From assembly GCF_000497045.1 (NCBI RefSeq), contig NW_015961954.1, forward strand, positions 372,001-436,000: a stretch of DNA of 64,000 bases. The letters are read 5' to 3'. The notes below the pieces were generated by a model. That model was given only the letters and a program-made list of their open reading frames with translations. It made no database searches and was not told where the DNA came from. Below, piece after piece: positions 1 through 9,891 of the stretch. Position numbers and translations under genes: made by a program. Source of the DNA: Kalmanozyma brasiliensis GHG001 (Eukaryota > Basidiomycota > Ustilaginomycetes > Ustilaginales). Position 1 is the stretch's first letter, and each line of letters begins with the position of its first letter.

Positions 1-1469
1 CTTGGGAGCAGCGGAAGGACTCGACATGATGAGGGGAAAGGCGGGGAGGGAGGGTGAAAGAGAGGTGATGGTAGTAAAGGAAGGGGGGAGGGAGGAATCC
101 GAATTCGGCTGGAACCGAATGCTTAAGTATCAGCGCCAGAAGCGAGAGGCAGATTCAGCTTGCTCGAAACGTTCCTAGCAAGACAGCCGAGCATCGTGCC
201 ACGCGAGTCACACTAGGAAGACCATGCAGTTCGGTTCGCTTGAGTCGCTCAGCGCGGACGCAGCACGATAGGACGGATCGATAGGAAAGCTTGTCAGACA
301 TTCAACGAGTGCGCTCGAACAGCATGCAGTGGGAGCGTGGGTCCATGTGTTTGCTTGAACGTCAAACGATGGTGGCAAGATGCAAAGTATGGTGTGACGA
401 GCGGGAGCCGCGTTGACCGGCAGAATTGGACAATCACAGAATCACGGACCGCACTGCTCAAGTGGGATTTGCTTCTCCGCTGCCCTAGAAAGTGGGTTGG
501 CGGTGTTTCATCTTTGCGGACAATTGTCACAGAGCCGAGCGCTCTTCGCGTGGCGACCCTCTTGGCTTGCCGACTCCCGACTGGTCCTCCTGCCATTCCG
601 ATGGCCGCCATACCTTGGCGCTGGACGGCATCGCGCTTTCACGTTTGTCATTCGTATGCGCTCCGATGCGGGGAGGTCATGCGACCCATCTGATCGAACA
701 ATGGGCGGATGGCGAATACTTCTACATTGTTCATCTTGGAAGCGAGCAAAGGGAGCGGGAACGACGTTGACCAAAGTTGACCGGTACACTTTTTTTTCTT
801 TCAGCGTGATCTTGTCTTCTGACTTTGAGACAGCAACGTGGACCAGATCGCCGGAATCTCGGTGGATTTGATAGGAAGAATGTGCCGACAAGAGACATAA
901 TTAGCCGATGGCCGTTGGATAAAGTTAGGCCAAGATAGAGGAGGACGGCATGGTCGAGTTCGATGGCGCAAAGAGCGCTGTGTTCGACGTGAGCGGAGTG
1001 CGGGGTGGGCTAGAATGGCTCGCTGCTGATTGGTCGCGATGAAAGCACGTCAGATGCAAGTCGATGATGAAATTTAATTTGCTTCATGCAGGTGCGATCC
1101 GCCAGGGTCCAGTCTATAAAATGCAGCTACTGTGAGATCCAGATGGCCTGACAATGCGTTTCGAGCGTACCCGCTTGCTCCAAGAAGGAAAGCGTAAGCG
1201 GGTGATCCGGTTGAAACGCAACACGCCGAGCTAGTCACCGCAAGTGACTCCAACGCACGCACGGACAGCGTCCGTGGATCTCTGACGGTTCCTTGCTCCT
1301 CCATCCTTCACCACATCACCCACAGTCATCCTTCGGGTCGATCGACGATCGCATCAGTCATACGTAACCCCTACCTGGCTCCATCGACGGTCGATTCGCC
1401 CTCACACGAAGCTCTGCCGACCTCGATCGACGATCGACTTCCTTGCAAATCTTGCAGCGCACCCTGCAT
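1..1469. other. Gene-free leader region upstream of BNA3
   Basis: I recognise no gene here. The short open frames on both strands overlap one another, have no low-complexity or domain signature, and resemble nothing I know. The last ~140 bases hold the BNA3 promoter or 5' leader with a repeated 14-base word (separate entry). The left edge may contain the regulatory region of a gene outside the window. Confidence 0.6.
1338..1436 (+). promoter_or_regulatory. Duplicated TCGATCGACGATCG element upstream of BNA3
   Basis: The 14-mer TCGATCGACGATCG occurs at 1338-1351 and again, identically, at 1423-1436. A related partial copy (ATCGACGGTCGATTCG) starts near 1383. Each copy is two CGATCG palindromes separated by one A. 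They lie about 120 and 35 bases upstream of the BNA3 ATG, so they could be promoter sites or part of the 5' leader. No factor is assigned. Confidence 0.4.
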
Positions 1470-2909
1470 ATGAGGCGACTCCTCAGCCGATCCACCTCCT
1501 TCCTCCCTCCACGCATCCTCTCTTCGCGCACCATCATGTCCTCTTCAGCCAAGCCCACACGATGGGCGACCCAACGCGCAGACCGGATCCACGCCGAGCT
1601 CAACGCCGGCCTCGACGTATGGACGCTCTTCAACCCGGTCGTCTTTCCCACTGCCATCAACCTCGGTCAGGGGTTCATGAACTGGCAACCTCCCTCGTAC
1701 ATCCTCGATACGCTCACCAAGGAGATGGCATCGCGTGTCGACCTGCATCACTACTCGCATCCCAAGGGTCGACCTCGTTTGCGCGAGGCGATCAGCGAGT
1801 TTTACTCTCCCGAATTCCGCCTACCCTCTGGTGAGGCGGAGGCGGAGGGAGAGGGAAAAGTGGGCGAGCAGAGACAGGCAAGTGGGCGAAAGCTCAACAT
1901 CGAAACCGAAGTGCAGATCACTTCCGGCGCCAATGGCGGGATATACAGCGTCATGGGTGCATTCATCAACGATGGCGACGGAGTCGTATGCATCGAGCCA
2001 TTCTTCGATCAGTACAACGCCGAAATTCTGTTCCACGGCGGCAAGCCGCTTTACGTGCCCCTCCTACCTCCCTCGGGCGGTGGAAAGCACGATTCGAACG
2101 ATTGGACGCTGGACATGACCCATCTGGAATCCGTCCTCTCGCAATCGTCCACCAAAGCGCTCATCCTCAACACGCCACACAATCCCGTCGGCAAGGTGTT
2201 CTCCCCCACCGAACTCGGAGAGATCGCCCGCCTGTGCGTGAAGCACGACATCCTCGTAGTAGCCGACGAAGTGTACGACTGTCTCACCTTTGACGGACAC
2301 ACCCACACACGGATTGCATCGTTCACCGGCATGTGGGATCGAACGCTCACCGTCGGCTCTGCCGGCAAGTCGTTTGCCTGCACAGGTTGGCGAGTGGGCT
2401 GGCTCATCGGTCCGAATCACCTCGTTGGACCCGCGCGCGCGGTGCACACCCGAATCACGTTCGCCGTCAACTCGTCTGCCCAGGAGGGCGCCGCGATAGG
2501 CCTCGAGGCTGCCACGAAGGAGAAGTTTTTCGAAACGCAGATCGATCAGTATGCGCAACGACGGCAGCTGCTCGTGGATGCATTGGATGCGATTGGGCTG
2601 GATTACACCGTGCCGCATGGTGGATACTTTGTTATGGCCGACGCGAGCAAGATCCAGATCCCCGATGGTTGGGTGAAGGAGAACGACGTGCCACAAGGGA
2701 TTTTGCAGAAGGAGGAAGACTATCTCAAGGCGTGGTTCATCGCCAAGGTCTGCGATGTAGTGGTGATCCCAGCGACGGCATTCTACTCGGACAAGGGCGG
2801 TGCAGAGGTCGGGAAGAATTACGTCCGGTTCAGCTTCTGTAAAGATGACCAGATCGAGCAGGCTGCACCGCGGTTGAAGAAGCTCGTGCCTTTCTTGAAG
2901 AAGGACTAG
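1470..2909 (+). CDS. BNA3: Kynurenine aminotransferase (kynurenine--oxoglutarate transaminase), class I PLP enzyme
   Basis: The protein has 479 residues and the class-I aminotransferase fold. NLGQGFMNWQPP is near the N terminus, YSHPKGRPRLREAI in the small domain, NTPHNPVGKVF follows, and DEVYD supplies the cofactor-ring aspartate. SAGKSFACTGWRVGW contains the PLP-binding lysine. This pattern fits the BNA3/KAT family, which transaminates kynurenine to kynurenic acid. An in-frame extension upstream lacks ATG, so the start is placed at 1470. This adds an Arg/Ser-rich leader (MRRLLSRSTSF) that looks like a mitochondrial presequence. A second in-frame ATG at 1536 would give a cytosolic form, so dual targeting is plausible. 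A short acidic Glu/Gly insertion sits near residues 125-140. Family assignment is strong; the exact amino-acid substrate is inferred. Confidence 0.92.
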   Translation: MRRLLSRSTSFLPPRILSSRTIMSSSAKPTRWATQRADRIHAELNAGLDVWTLFNPVVFPTAINLGQGFMNWQPPSYILDTLTKEMASRVDLHHYSHPKGRPRLREAISEFYSPEFRLPSGEAEAEGEGKVGEQRQASGRKLNIETEVQITSGANGGIYSVMGAFINDGDGVVCIEPFFDQYNAEILFHGGKPLYVPLLPPSGGGKHDSNDWTLDMTHLESVLSQSSTKALILNTPHNPVGKVFSPTELGEIARLCVKHDILVVADEVYDCLTFDGHTHTRIASFTGMWDRTLTVGSAGKSFACTGWRVGWLIGPNHLVGPARAVHTRITFAVNSSAQEGAAIGLEAATKEKFFETQIDQYAQRRQLLVDALDAIGLDYTVPHGGYFVMADASKIQIPDGWVKENDVPQGILQKEEDYLKAWFIAKVCDVVVIPATAFYSDKGGAEVGKNYVRFSFCKDDQIEQAAPRLKKLVPFLKKD

Positions 2910-3036
2910 ACAGGTCCGCATCGCAATAGCAGACGCATCATAGACAAACGCTTCTCTCGATAGAATGTGACAGTCCTGAGAGGGCCCAGTGAGGAGTGCG
3001 ATTCTTCCTGAATATGACAGTGATGTGCGGTGACCG

Positions 3037-5520
3037 CTACTCCTTCCGATCCCTCCCTCCGCCACCCGCTTTGCTCGACCTGGGATGTCTCTCCCTGACC
3101 TCCACCCCTCTCCGTCCTCTCCGATCGAGCCAGCTATCCAACTGCACACTCCTCCACCCCAGTGCGTTCCTCACGTTCGTCCTAACCCTCCTGCTCGCAA
3201 ACGGGTTCGGATCTTTTCCTTTTGGCTTCAACACTCCAAACCGTTCAAACAGCGCCCTCACCACTCCCGCACCTTTCCTAGAATCCTCGCCAAACACCGA
3301 AAGATCATCCCCGTGCTCGCCCAACTCTACGTCCTTATGCTGCCCATACTCGCGTGCTGTATTTATACGGATCTGCTCCACCGTACTCCTGTTGCGCAGG
3401 ATCAACCTGATATGGTAGATAAACAACACGCCAAGTGGGCCTGTTACACCTATGCAGAGCAGGAAGAGGACCCCTGAAACCGGACTTTTTCGCAGTGCCT
3501 CCCGAAATCCCCCCTCGGCGCGACTCGTAATGGTCAACCGTGCCGCCGTACATCCCACCACCCACAGCGCCGCCAAAATGGAGAAGGCGAGGAAGGCCAT
3601 AAAAGACACATAGTTGCGTCGACCAACACACGTGTTGAGGTACGTACAATGATGATCGATGTTCTCGACACAGTTGTCGCACACCCGACAATGGGAGGAA
3701 CGGGGTGGACGATAGGTGCCGCACGTCTCGCACCATTTGGATGTGACCTCCCGCCCGCGGATGCGCAGTGTTCGTTGAACCGGTACGGCCAAAGGGTCTT
3801 CCGGATCTGCAAGGGCGTGTCGTCCAGGGGTGAAGGGTGTTGAGTTCAGAGTGCACGGCGGATCGGGGTCGAGATTCCGAGGGATGACTCCGGGGTCTCG
3901 GAAGGCAGTGACGAGCATCTGGACGATGGATTGGAGATAGATGTAGCCGAAGACCGCGGGTAGGGCGGCGGAGATGTTGGTCGACAGCCAGCGAGATTCG
4001 AAGCCAAGGAACAGACCGCCGAGCGCAAGGAGGAGGGCGAAGGAGAGGATGAAGGGGAGAGGGTTGTCGCCGGAGGTCATGAGCAGGCCGGAGAGGAGGA
4101 AGTGGTTGTCGCCTTTGTGGGTGGTGTAATTGCGCGGCGGCTTGGCGGATTTCCTCGTCGCAGTTGGGGTTGGATGATCGATTTTGGATGTTGACAGAGA
4201 AGTTTTGCTGGGTTGGGAAGCACGGTGTTCTTCGATGCGCTGCTTGGATTTGGGCGTCGGGGGTTCAGCGTCGAGCCCGAGCCCGGCGTGACTGGCATCA
4301 GCGGTGGTGGTCGCGACGTTCGAAAGCGTGCGTGAGGGCAGGAGCGGGTCGGTGCTCGCCATCATCCGCAACCCAATTTGAGGCGTAGTGTGCAATGAGG
4401 GTGTCGGGAAGCCGTCGTTGGCATCGAGAGGATGGAGCGGGGCCGTACCGTCAGCAGCCTGGCTGAATCTGCGAGAATTTCCGTTGTCAGAATAGAGTAC
4501 TTCCTCTTGGACCGGAGGGGAGCGTGGACGTTCCGCAGCTGGCAGACCCCAGGGGCTTGGTGCGCGCGCCTGAGCCTCGTGTCCCGTCGGAGAGGTGCTG
4601 CGGTACCTGAGCACTTCACCGTTCGCACCGTGAGCGTCAGCGCCGTCGACAGCCCCAGACTGACCATTTGCGTAAAACGAAAGAGGCGTGGTACTACGAC
4701 CACCAGGACGAGAAGTCGACAGTAGATCGCTAGTCGAGTTGCGTGCCGATGGCTTCTTGGGTGCGAAGAATCCAGCAGGGGGCAAGATCGAACTGCGATC
4801 CCTGGCACCGTCCCGTTTGATGAAAGATCCTCCGTCCTGGCGTAGAGCAAGCGAGCTGCCCGGTCGAGACCTCGCCGCAGCATCGTCGTCGACATGCGGG
4901 GTAGATGCCCGATGGAGTCCACTCGTCAGCTCGTCGGTGGAATGACGACGAGCCGACATGGAGCTTCGGCTGGCAGCGGCGGTGGCAGCGTCACGGAGAC
5001 GATGCTGCACATCCTCGTTGCCGCTGGCACTGCTGCGTCGGGAGAGCGAAGACATCGGACGCTCGACCGATTGTCTTGATATGCGACGGGTGAGACCACT
5101 ACCGACGGTGTCCCCCGATGACGCACCGGGAGCGTCGGCAGTCGTCTCCATCTCATCGCCATTTCCGCTATCCCGAATCGACGGGTGAAATGGCGAAGCG
5201 GTGCGAGATCGGACCGTGCTACTGCGAGACGGCGCACGACGCACCTCGAGGTCGCTATCCAAGTCCAACTCGCCCGCGCTCTCATTGGCGCTTTCGAAGG
5301 CGAGGGATGTATCCGTGTCCTGGTAGACGCTAGCCTGGGCGCTTTGAAAGGAGGAGCGTCGGGTTGCAGCGTCCGTGTATTGGGAGAGGCGGGATGAAGA
5401 GTTGACTGTGCGAGAGGACGGGTGTGATGAGGCGTCGCGAAGGAATGGTGGGTTGGCGCTGCCAGGTCGAGCCAAGAGATGGGGCTGAGTCGAGCCTTCG
5501 CTTCCTTCCGTATGTGACAT
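3037..5520 (-). CDS. ERF2: DHHC-type protein S-palmitoyltransferase, Erf2 family
   Basis: 827 residues. The first ~470 are Ser/Arg-rich and predicted disordered. The catalytic unit follows: two membrane spans (about residues 485-540), a DPGVIPRN motif, then the cysteine-rich domain (about 596-646) with WCETCGTYRPPRSSHC and the catalytic DHHC at about 622-625. Two more spans and a TTxE-like STVEQ follow. The sequence after DHHC is TYLNTCVG rather than the usual PWLNNCVG, a variant I associate with fungal Erf2 enzymes. Erf2 palmitoylates Ras-type GTPases with Erf4/Shr5 at the ER or Golgi. The N-terminal extension is much longer than in yeast Erf2 and may be regulatory. It is divergently transcribed from FMT1 across a 484-bp gap. 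Confidence 0.9.
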   Translation of the reverse strand: MSHTEGSEGSTQPHLLARPGSANPPFLRDASSHPSSRTVNSSSRLSQYTDAATRRSSFQSAQASVYQDTDTSLAFESANESAGELDLDSDLEVRRAPSRSSTVRSRTASPFHPSIRDSGNGDEMETTADAPGASSGDTVGSGLTRRISRQSVERPMSSLSRRSSASGNEDVQHRLRDAATAAASRSSMSARRHSTDELTSGLHRASTPHVDDDAAARSRPGSSLALRQDGGSFIKRDGARDRSSILPPAGFFAPKKPSARNSTSDLLSTSRPGGRSTTPLSFYANGQSGAVDGADAHGANGEVLRYRSTSPTGHEAQARAPSPWGLPAAERPRSPPVQEEVLYSDNGNSRRFSQAADGTAPLHPLDANDGFPTPSLHTTPQIGLRMMASTDPLLPSRTLSNVATTTADASHAGLGLDAEPPTPKSKQRIEEHRASQPSKTSLSTSKIDHPTPTATRKSAKPPRNYTTHKGDNHFLLSGLLMTSGDNPLPFILSFALLLALGGLFLGFESRWLSTNISAALPAVFGYIYLQSIVQMLVTAFRDPGVIPRNLDPDPPCTLNSTPFTPGRHALADPEDPLAVPVQRTLRIRGREVTSKWCETCGTYRPPRSSHCRVCDNCVENIDHHCTYLNTCVGRRNYVSFMAFLAFSILAALWVVGCTAARLTITSRAEGGFREALRKSPVSGVLFLLCIGVTGPLGVLFIYHIRLILRNRSTVEQIRINTAREYGQHKDVELGEHGDDLSVFGEDSRKGAGVVRALFERFGVLKPKGKDPNPFASRRVRTNVRNALGWRSVQLDSWLDRRGRRGVEVRERHPRSSKAGGGGRDRKE

Positions 5521-6004
5521 CGTGAAGGCGAGTGTGACGCCCAGCCTTGTCCGTGATGATGATGACAGATGCGAGAGCGTTGTTCGAGAGGGCTCCGGTT
5601 CAACCGAACGGTGAGCTAGGTTCTTGGGCCGCGCCGATTGCTCGCCCTAGCGCTGATTAGCGGTGGGGAGCGTGTGACAGGCTCCACGATGGAATGACTC
5701 AAAATCTTGATGATAGTTCGTGAAGATCCTCAGGCCTTCTTCTTGGGCCTTTGTATGACCTGCAAGGGAATGTCGAACCACACGCGTGCCCCACAAGACA
5801 CGCCCAAAGCGCTCCGTCAAAGGGCAACCGAGCCCCGCGGAAGAAAAGTGTTGGTCTCTTCTGGCCTTGGAATTTCTTCCCGGCCTTCTTGCCGATTATG
5901 AATTGGACCCTTAACTCCTTCCCACGGTCTTCGTGGGAAGCGTCTCGTCCACCACCGACCTTCGTCGGCTCCACCCGCAGCGCACCTGACATGTCACATC
6001 CACG
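5521..6004. other. Divergent promoter region between ERF2 and FMT1
   Basis: 484 bases between two divergent starts. I see no supported open frame. The segment presumably holds both promoters and 5' leaders; I recognise no specific site. Confidence 0.5.
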
Positions 6005-7180
6005 ATGATTCTAACGACGCTCACTCAGCTGGTGCGTCGCAGTCGCAGCTGTCGAGTCTGCTGCTCTGCACGGCGTGGCTTCAGTTCGACAGTGCCCACT
6101 GCGCCCTACGACATCCTCTTTTGCGGCACCGACTCGTTCGCCTCGACCTCTCTCTCGGCCCTTCTTTCCCATCGCTCGACTCTCTGCTCGTCGCTGCACG
6201 TGCTGACGCCTCCAGATGTTGCCCAAAAATGGGGCGCAAGTCGAATGAAGGTGTCTCCCGTCAAGCAGGTCGCTCTCTCCCAAGGGCTGGCGCATCAGGA
6301 TGTGCCTTCCGGCGGCATGGTCGACTATACCCCGCCCAGCCATCTGCATGACAACCCACAAGCGATACTGCTCACATGCTCATTCGGGCATTTGATACCT
6401 GATGAACTGCTAGATGCGTTCCCGAACCCATGGCAGAGGATCAACATTCATCCGTCGCTGTTGCCGCAGTTGAGAGGAGCGGCGCCGATCCAGTGGGCGC
6501 TAGCAAGGCGGCTGACTCGGTCGGGGGTGACCATCCAGACGCTCGAAAAGGGCAAGTTCGATACGGGCCGGATTGTCAGTCAGGAATCCTTTGCTTTTCC
6601 TCCAACACCGGTGGAACAGGGAGGATTCTTGGAGGTGGAACCTGAGATGGCAACCCGAGCGGCCGACCTGCTCATCCGCACGCTCCACGATCTGCCGAAC
6701 CATTGGGCCAACAGCTGGGTCCAACCCGAAGACGAGCGGACATACGCACCCAAGCTCAAACTCCAAAACAGCGTCATCCGATGGGACGCATGGTCGGCAG
6801 CAGATGTCGTGGCGAGAGAACGAGGGTTCGCATACCTCTATCCGCTAAGTACCACGCTTCATCCGCCCGACTCACCCACCCACCCCAACCTCAATTTCCA
6901 CCCGGTCGCCGTTCATCTCTCGAACACCTCCGCAATTCCGATGGAGGAGCTTCGCAGCGCCGATCGCAACCTAGCCGCTGTGCTGCTCGCACCTTCGACA
7001 CCCGTTGGTTCAGCTATCTACTGCGCGCCACTCGACGCGGTGCTCGTCAAGACCCACGCCGAGGTGTTGGCAGTCCGATCCTTAAAGGTGGCGAACAAAA
7101 GGCCCAAGGACGCACACGACTGGTGGCGAGGCTATCGGGATCGTGTTGACCCACGAACGGGACTCTTATGCTTTCGATGA
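6005..7180 (+). CDS. FMT1: Mitochondrial methionyl-tRNA formyltransferase
   Basis: 391 residues. It formylates the initiator Met-tRNA using 10-formyl-THF for mitochondrial translation. The N terminus (MILTTLTQLVRRSRSC, then RRGFSSTV) looks like a mitochondrial presequence. The Rossmann-type transferase domain starts at YDILFCGTDSFA. The diagnostic block INIHPSLLPQLRGAAPIQWAL carries the catalytic Asn and His, and GKFDTGRI carries the Asp. APKL begins the C-terminal OB-like domain, and the tail ends in WWRGYRDRV. Length is close to other eukaryotic mitochondrial enzymes. The stop lies 20 bases from the stop of the convergent acyltransferase gene, so the 3' UTRs must overlap. Confidence 0.93.
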   Translation: MILTTLTQLVRRSRSCRVCCSARRGFSSTVPTAPYDILFCGTDSFASTSLSALLSHRSTLCSSLHVLTPPDVAQKWGASRMKVSPVKQVALSQGLAHQDVPSGGMVDYTPPSHLHDNPQAILLTCSFGHLIPDELLDAFPNPWQRINIHPSLLPQLRGAAPIQWALARRLTRSGVTIQTLEKGKFDTGRIVSQESFAFPPTPVEQGGFLEVEPEMATRAADLLIRTLHDLPNHWANSWVQPEDERTYAPKLKLQNSVIRWDAWSAADVVARERGFAYLYPLSTTLHPPDSPTHPNLNFHPVAVHLSNTSAIPMEELRSADRNLAAVLLAPSTPVGSAIYCAPLDAVLVKTHAEVLAVRSLKVANKRPKDAHDWWRGYRDRVDPRTGLLCFR

Positions 7181-7200
7181 TGATGTATTTGCACCTTCTG

Positions 7201-9804
7201 CTAAATAGTCTTCTTGGACTCGCGTTCGACACCAGCAAACGTCTCTAGCTGGGTCGGGGTGAATGGCCAACCGCTGTCCACGGTGAGATGGGCACCCACC
7301 TTTGCGAGAGCTCGACGCTTTGCCTCGACCAGCAGCTCTAGTGCTTCGCGCACCTCGCCGTCCCCTTCTTCCACCGCTGAGATGAGCTCCTGCAACGCCA
7401 GCTTCGCCCCGGCCCTCGCGCGGAACAGCGCACGCAGCATATTCCTATCTCCCTTCCTCGGCCTCTGTCCTTTGGCAAACGTCCGATCGACAAACCACTG
7501 AATGCTCGGTTTCTCCAACAACATCCTACACACCTTGCCCACATCCTCTCTCCCATCACCCTCGATGAGTGTCTTAACATACGCATCCACCCACGCATCG
7601 CCCTCCTCCTCCGGCGGGGTGGGATTGATGATCGTGGCGGTAGTTTCAGCGGCCAATCGATCCACGACCCGGTCGACTAGCTGATACTCGTGTTCGTGCT
7701 CCACCGGTCCTTCCCCTACCCAGTTGTGCGCGTGTGTTCTGGCAAACGCATCGAACTCCCATACTTTATCCTCCAACTTGTCGCGGCCTGCGGACCAGGT
7801 GTACACCTCGGCGTCGACCTTGCTTCCCTCGGATGAGACGAGCTCGGCGATGCGATTCGGTGTGAGACCCGCGAGGATGGCGTGCAACGGCGCGTTGCCG
7901 GCGTTGGCGATGCGGGTCGCGTTGGTCTCGATCGGCGCGGCGGGGTCGGGTAGAACGGAGACGAGGGACCGTGTGTATTCGTCCCCTTCGAAGGCGTCCA
8001 GTCGCTGCACGTCGGACAGGGTTAGACCGGAAACCAGGGTGCCTTTGACTGCTTTGACCGAGGAAGAGGTGGATGGCTCCTTGAGCAGACCCGGGTACTC
8101 CGCGTTTTTGACATGGTACAACCGCGCACCGTCCAACACGGCATTCTGCACCTTGAGGTGCGACCCGTCGTTCCCGATGACCCTCGATAGGATCTTGGGA
8201 TGCACCAATGTGCCGTAGAAGAACAAACTCCTCCCCTTGTGCTCCTCCGCCTTCACGGGCGCGACAGAGCTGGGAGAGACGCCGGCGCGCCACACCCTCC
8301 ACCCGAATCTAACCCGCTTCACCAACCCATACGCCCCATCGATGCAGCTCCGATTCAGATCGTGCAACCACCAAACCCCCGCCAACCCCACCAACAGTCC
8401 AGGCGGGGACCAACGCGCCCACGCCATCGTCCTGACCACCAGCGTCGAGTAGAGCATCGTCGTAAACAGCCACCCGAACAGCGTCTTGACCGACGAGAGC
8501 GATTCTTCTTCCCTCCCCGCGTAGTGGTGCGCCAGCGCATTGGGCAGTAGATACGTCGGAATGAGCGTCAGCGAGTAGATAGGCGCATAAATGGGCAGTC
8601 GGAGGAGGAACGATTTGAGCGGGCTCCAGAAAGCTCTTGAGGAGGAGAGCGGGATGGTGCGAGCGAGGGTGAGGTTGTCCACATCGCACAGGTTGAGCAT
8701 GCTCGAGTAGGTGAACAGGGCGCGTCGTGCCGCGACGCTCTTGCGGGAGTGGAGCGTGAGGAGCGTCATGAGTGCTCGGGAGAGTTCGACGTACTGCGTC
8801 ATGTCTTCTCGCACCTCTTTATCGGAATGGAGCTCAAAGATGAGTTCGCGGGCCAGACGGACGGATTGGAACGTCTCCCAGTCCGGCGCGTTGAATGTGA
8901 GTTCCTGCAGGGCTTTCTCGAGATCCGCTGTAAGACGGGCCACTGCTCGATGCGCCGGACTGGCATACGCCTCACCACCTTGACTTGTATTGGTCCTCGT
9001 CATGCTCTCCGGTGTAGCAGGCACCGTTCCATCCTCAACCTGGATCCCGCTCACCCTCGCCGCAACATTCTTGCTCGCAAACTCCTCCGGGCTCGGCGCA
9101 GATAAAAACTCGCCGATGTACCGATCCAACGAAATCGGCTCGCCGAACTTCAACACCGCCCGAGACCGAAACACGCTCTTGTCATCAAACACCACGGCGG
9201 TGGGCAGAATCTTGACCGCTGTTTTCGCCTCTCCTTCTTGAAGCTGCAGGTACCGCGAGTATTCTAACGCCGCCCACGCCGCGCCCATCTTGAGCTTGGC
9301 CAGTTTGGGGATGGTATAACTGCCTCCTTCGGGGAAGAGCGCGATCGCTCCACCCGCTTTCATCGCTTCGAACGTGCCCTCGAAGAGAGACTGGTTGTTC
9401 TTGTTGCGTCGATCGACTTTGATGTTTCCGGATGAGGTGAGGATGAAGCGCGAAAAGGCGTTGGTGAAGAAGCCTGCTTTTGCCCAGAAGTGGAGTGGAC
9501 GTCGCTCGGGATAGTGCGAGGCGAGGATGGCTACGTCGAGGATGGTGTTGCTGTGGTTGGAGCAGACGATGACGGGCGTGTTGGACGATGGGACGACGTG
9601 CGGGGATGAGATCTGGAGGGAGGAGAAGAAGAGAGGAAGCGAGACGTCGCCGATCGAACGCATGATGGGCCACATGATGCCGAAGGTGGGGACCGCATCT
9701 TTGCGCTTCTTGCCCGACGAGGGCAACGAGGAGGCCGTTGCGGATGCTCGCGGTTTGGAGGTCGTGCCGGTGCCGTTGGAGGCGGGGGCGGGTATCGATG
9801 CCAT
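7201..9804 (-). CDS. Glycerol-3-phosphate/DHAP acyltransferase (Gpt2/Sct1-like) fused to a C-terminal AIG2-like domain
   Basis: 867 residues in one uninterrupted frame. The start is the first ATG (9804), because the six codons before it begin with TTG. PlsC motifs: NHSNTILD (about 83-90, the HX4D motif), the NIKVDRRN block, LFPEGGSY (about 156-163), and FRSRAVLKFGEPI, the last typical of the Gpt2/Sct1 family. Hydrophobic stretches at about 400-505 probably anchor it in the ER. From residue ~524, SLFFYGTL opens an AIG2/gamma-glutamylcyclotransferase-like domain with EYPGLL and RLDAFEGDEY; the Glu in FEGDEY matches the family's catalytic acid. A helical region of about 175 residues ends the protein. 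The acyltransferase would make lysophosphatidic acid for glycerolipid synthesis. The role of the AIG2 part is unknown. Confidence 0.88.
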   Translation of the reverse strand: MASIPAPASNGTGTTSKPRASATASSLPSSGKKRKDAVPTFGIMWPIMRSIGDVSLPLFFSSLQISSPHVVPSSNTPVIVCSNHSNTILDVAILASHYPERRPLHFWAKAGFFTNAFSRFILTSSGNIKVDRRNKNNQSLFEGTFEAMKAGGAIALFPEGGSYTIPKLAKLKMGAAWAALEYSRYLQLQEGEAKTAVKILPTAVVFDDKSVFRSRAVLKFGEPISLDRYIGEFLSAPSPEEFASKNVAARVSGIQVEDGTVPATPESMTRTNTSQGGEAYASPAHRAVARLTADLEKALQELTFNAPDWETFQSVRLARELIFELHSDKEVREDMTQYVELSRALMTLLTLHSRKSVAARRALFTYSSMLNLCDVDNLTLARTIPLSSSRAFWSPLKSFLLRLPIYAPIYSLTLIPTYLLPNALAHHYAGREEESLSSVKTLFGWLFTTMLYSTLVVRTMAWARWSPPGLLVGLAGVWWLHDLNRSCIDGAYGLVKRVRFGWRVWRAGVSPSSVAPVKAEEHKGRSLFFYGTLVHPKILSRVIGNDGSHLKVQNAVLDGARLYHVKNAEYPGLLKEPSTSSSVKAVKGTLVSGLTLSDVQRLDAFEGDEYTRSLVSVLPDPAAPIETNATRIANAGNAPLHAILAGLTPNRIAELVSSEGSKVDAEVYTWSAGRDKLEDKVWEFDAFARTHAHNWVGEGPVEHEHEYQLVDRVVDRLAAETTATIINPTPPEEEGDAWVDAYVKTLIEGDGREDVGKVCRMLLEKPSIQWFVDRTFAKGQRPRKGDRNMLRALFRARAGAKLALQELISAVEEGDGEVREALELLVEAKRRALAKVGAHLTVDSGWPFTPTQLETFAGVERESKKTI

Positions 9805-9891
9805 GTTGGCGAGATCAAGCAAGACACGACCGTGTATGTGTGTGTGGGGCTGCGCGATTAGGCTGATGGATGTGGTCGCTTGTCAAGTAGC

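Noticed and set aside
1443..1469. TTG start for BNA3, nine codons upstream
   Set aside because: Nuclear fungal genes start with ATG; the first in-frame ATG is 1470.
2064..3149. Minus-strand open frame of 361 codons
   Set aside because: Antisense to BNA3; no recognisable features. The real minus-strand gene here is ERF2, ending at 3037.
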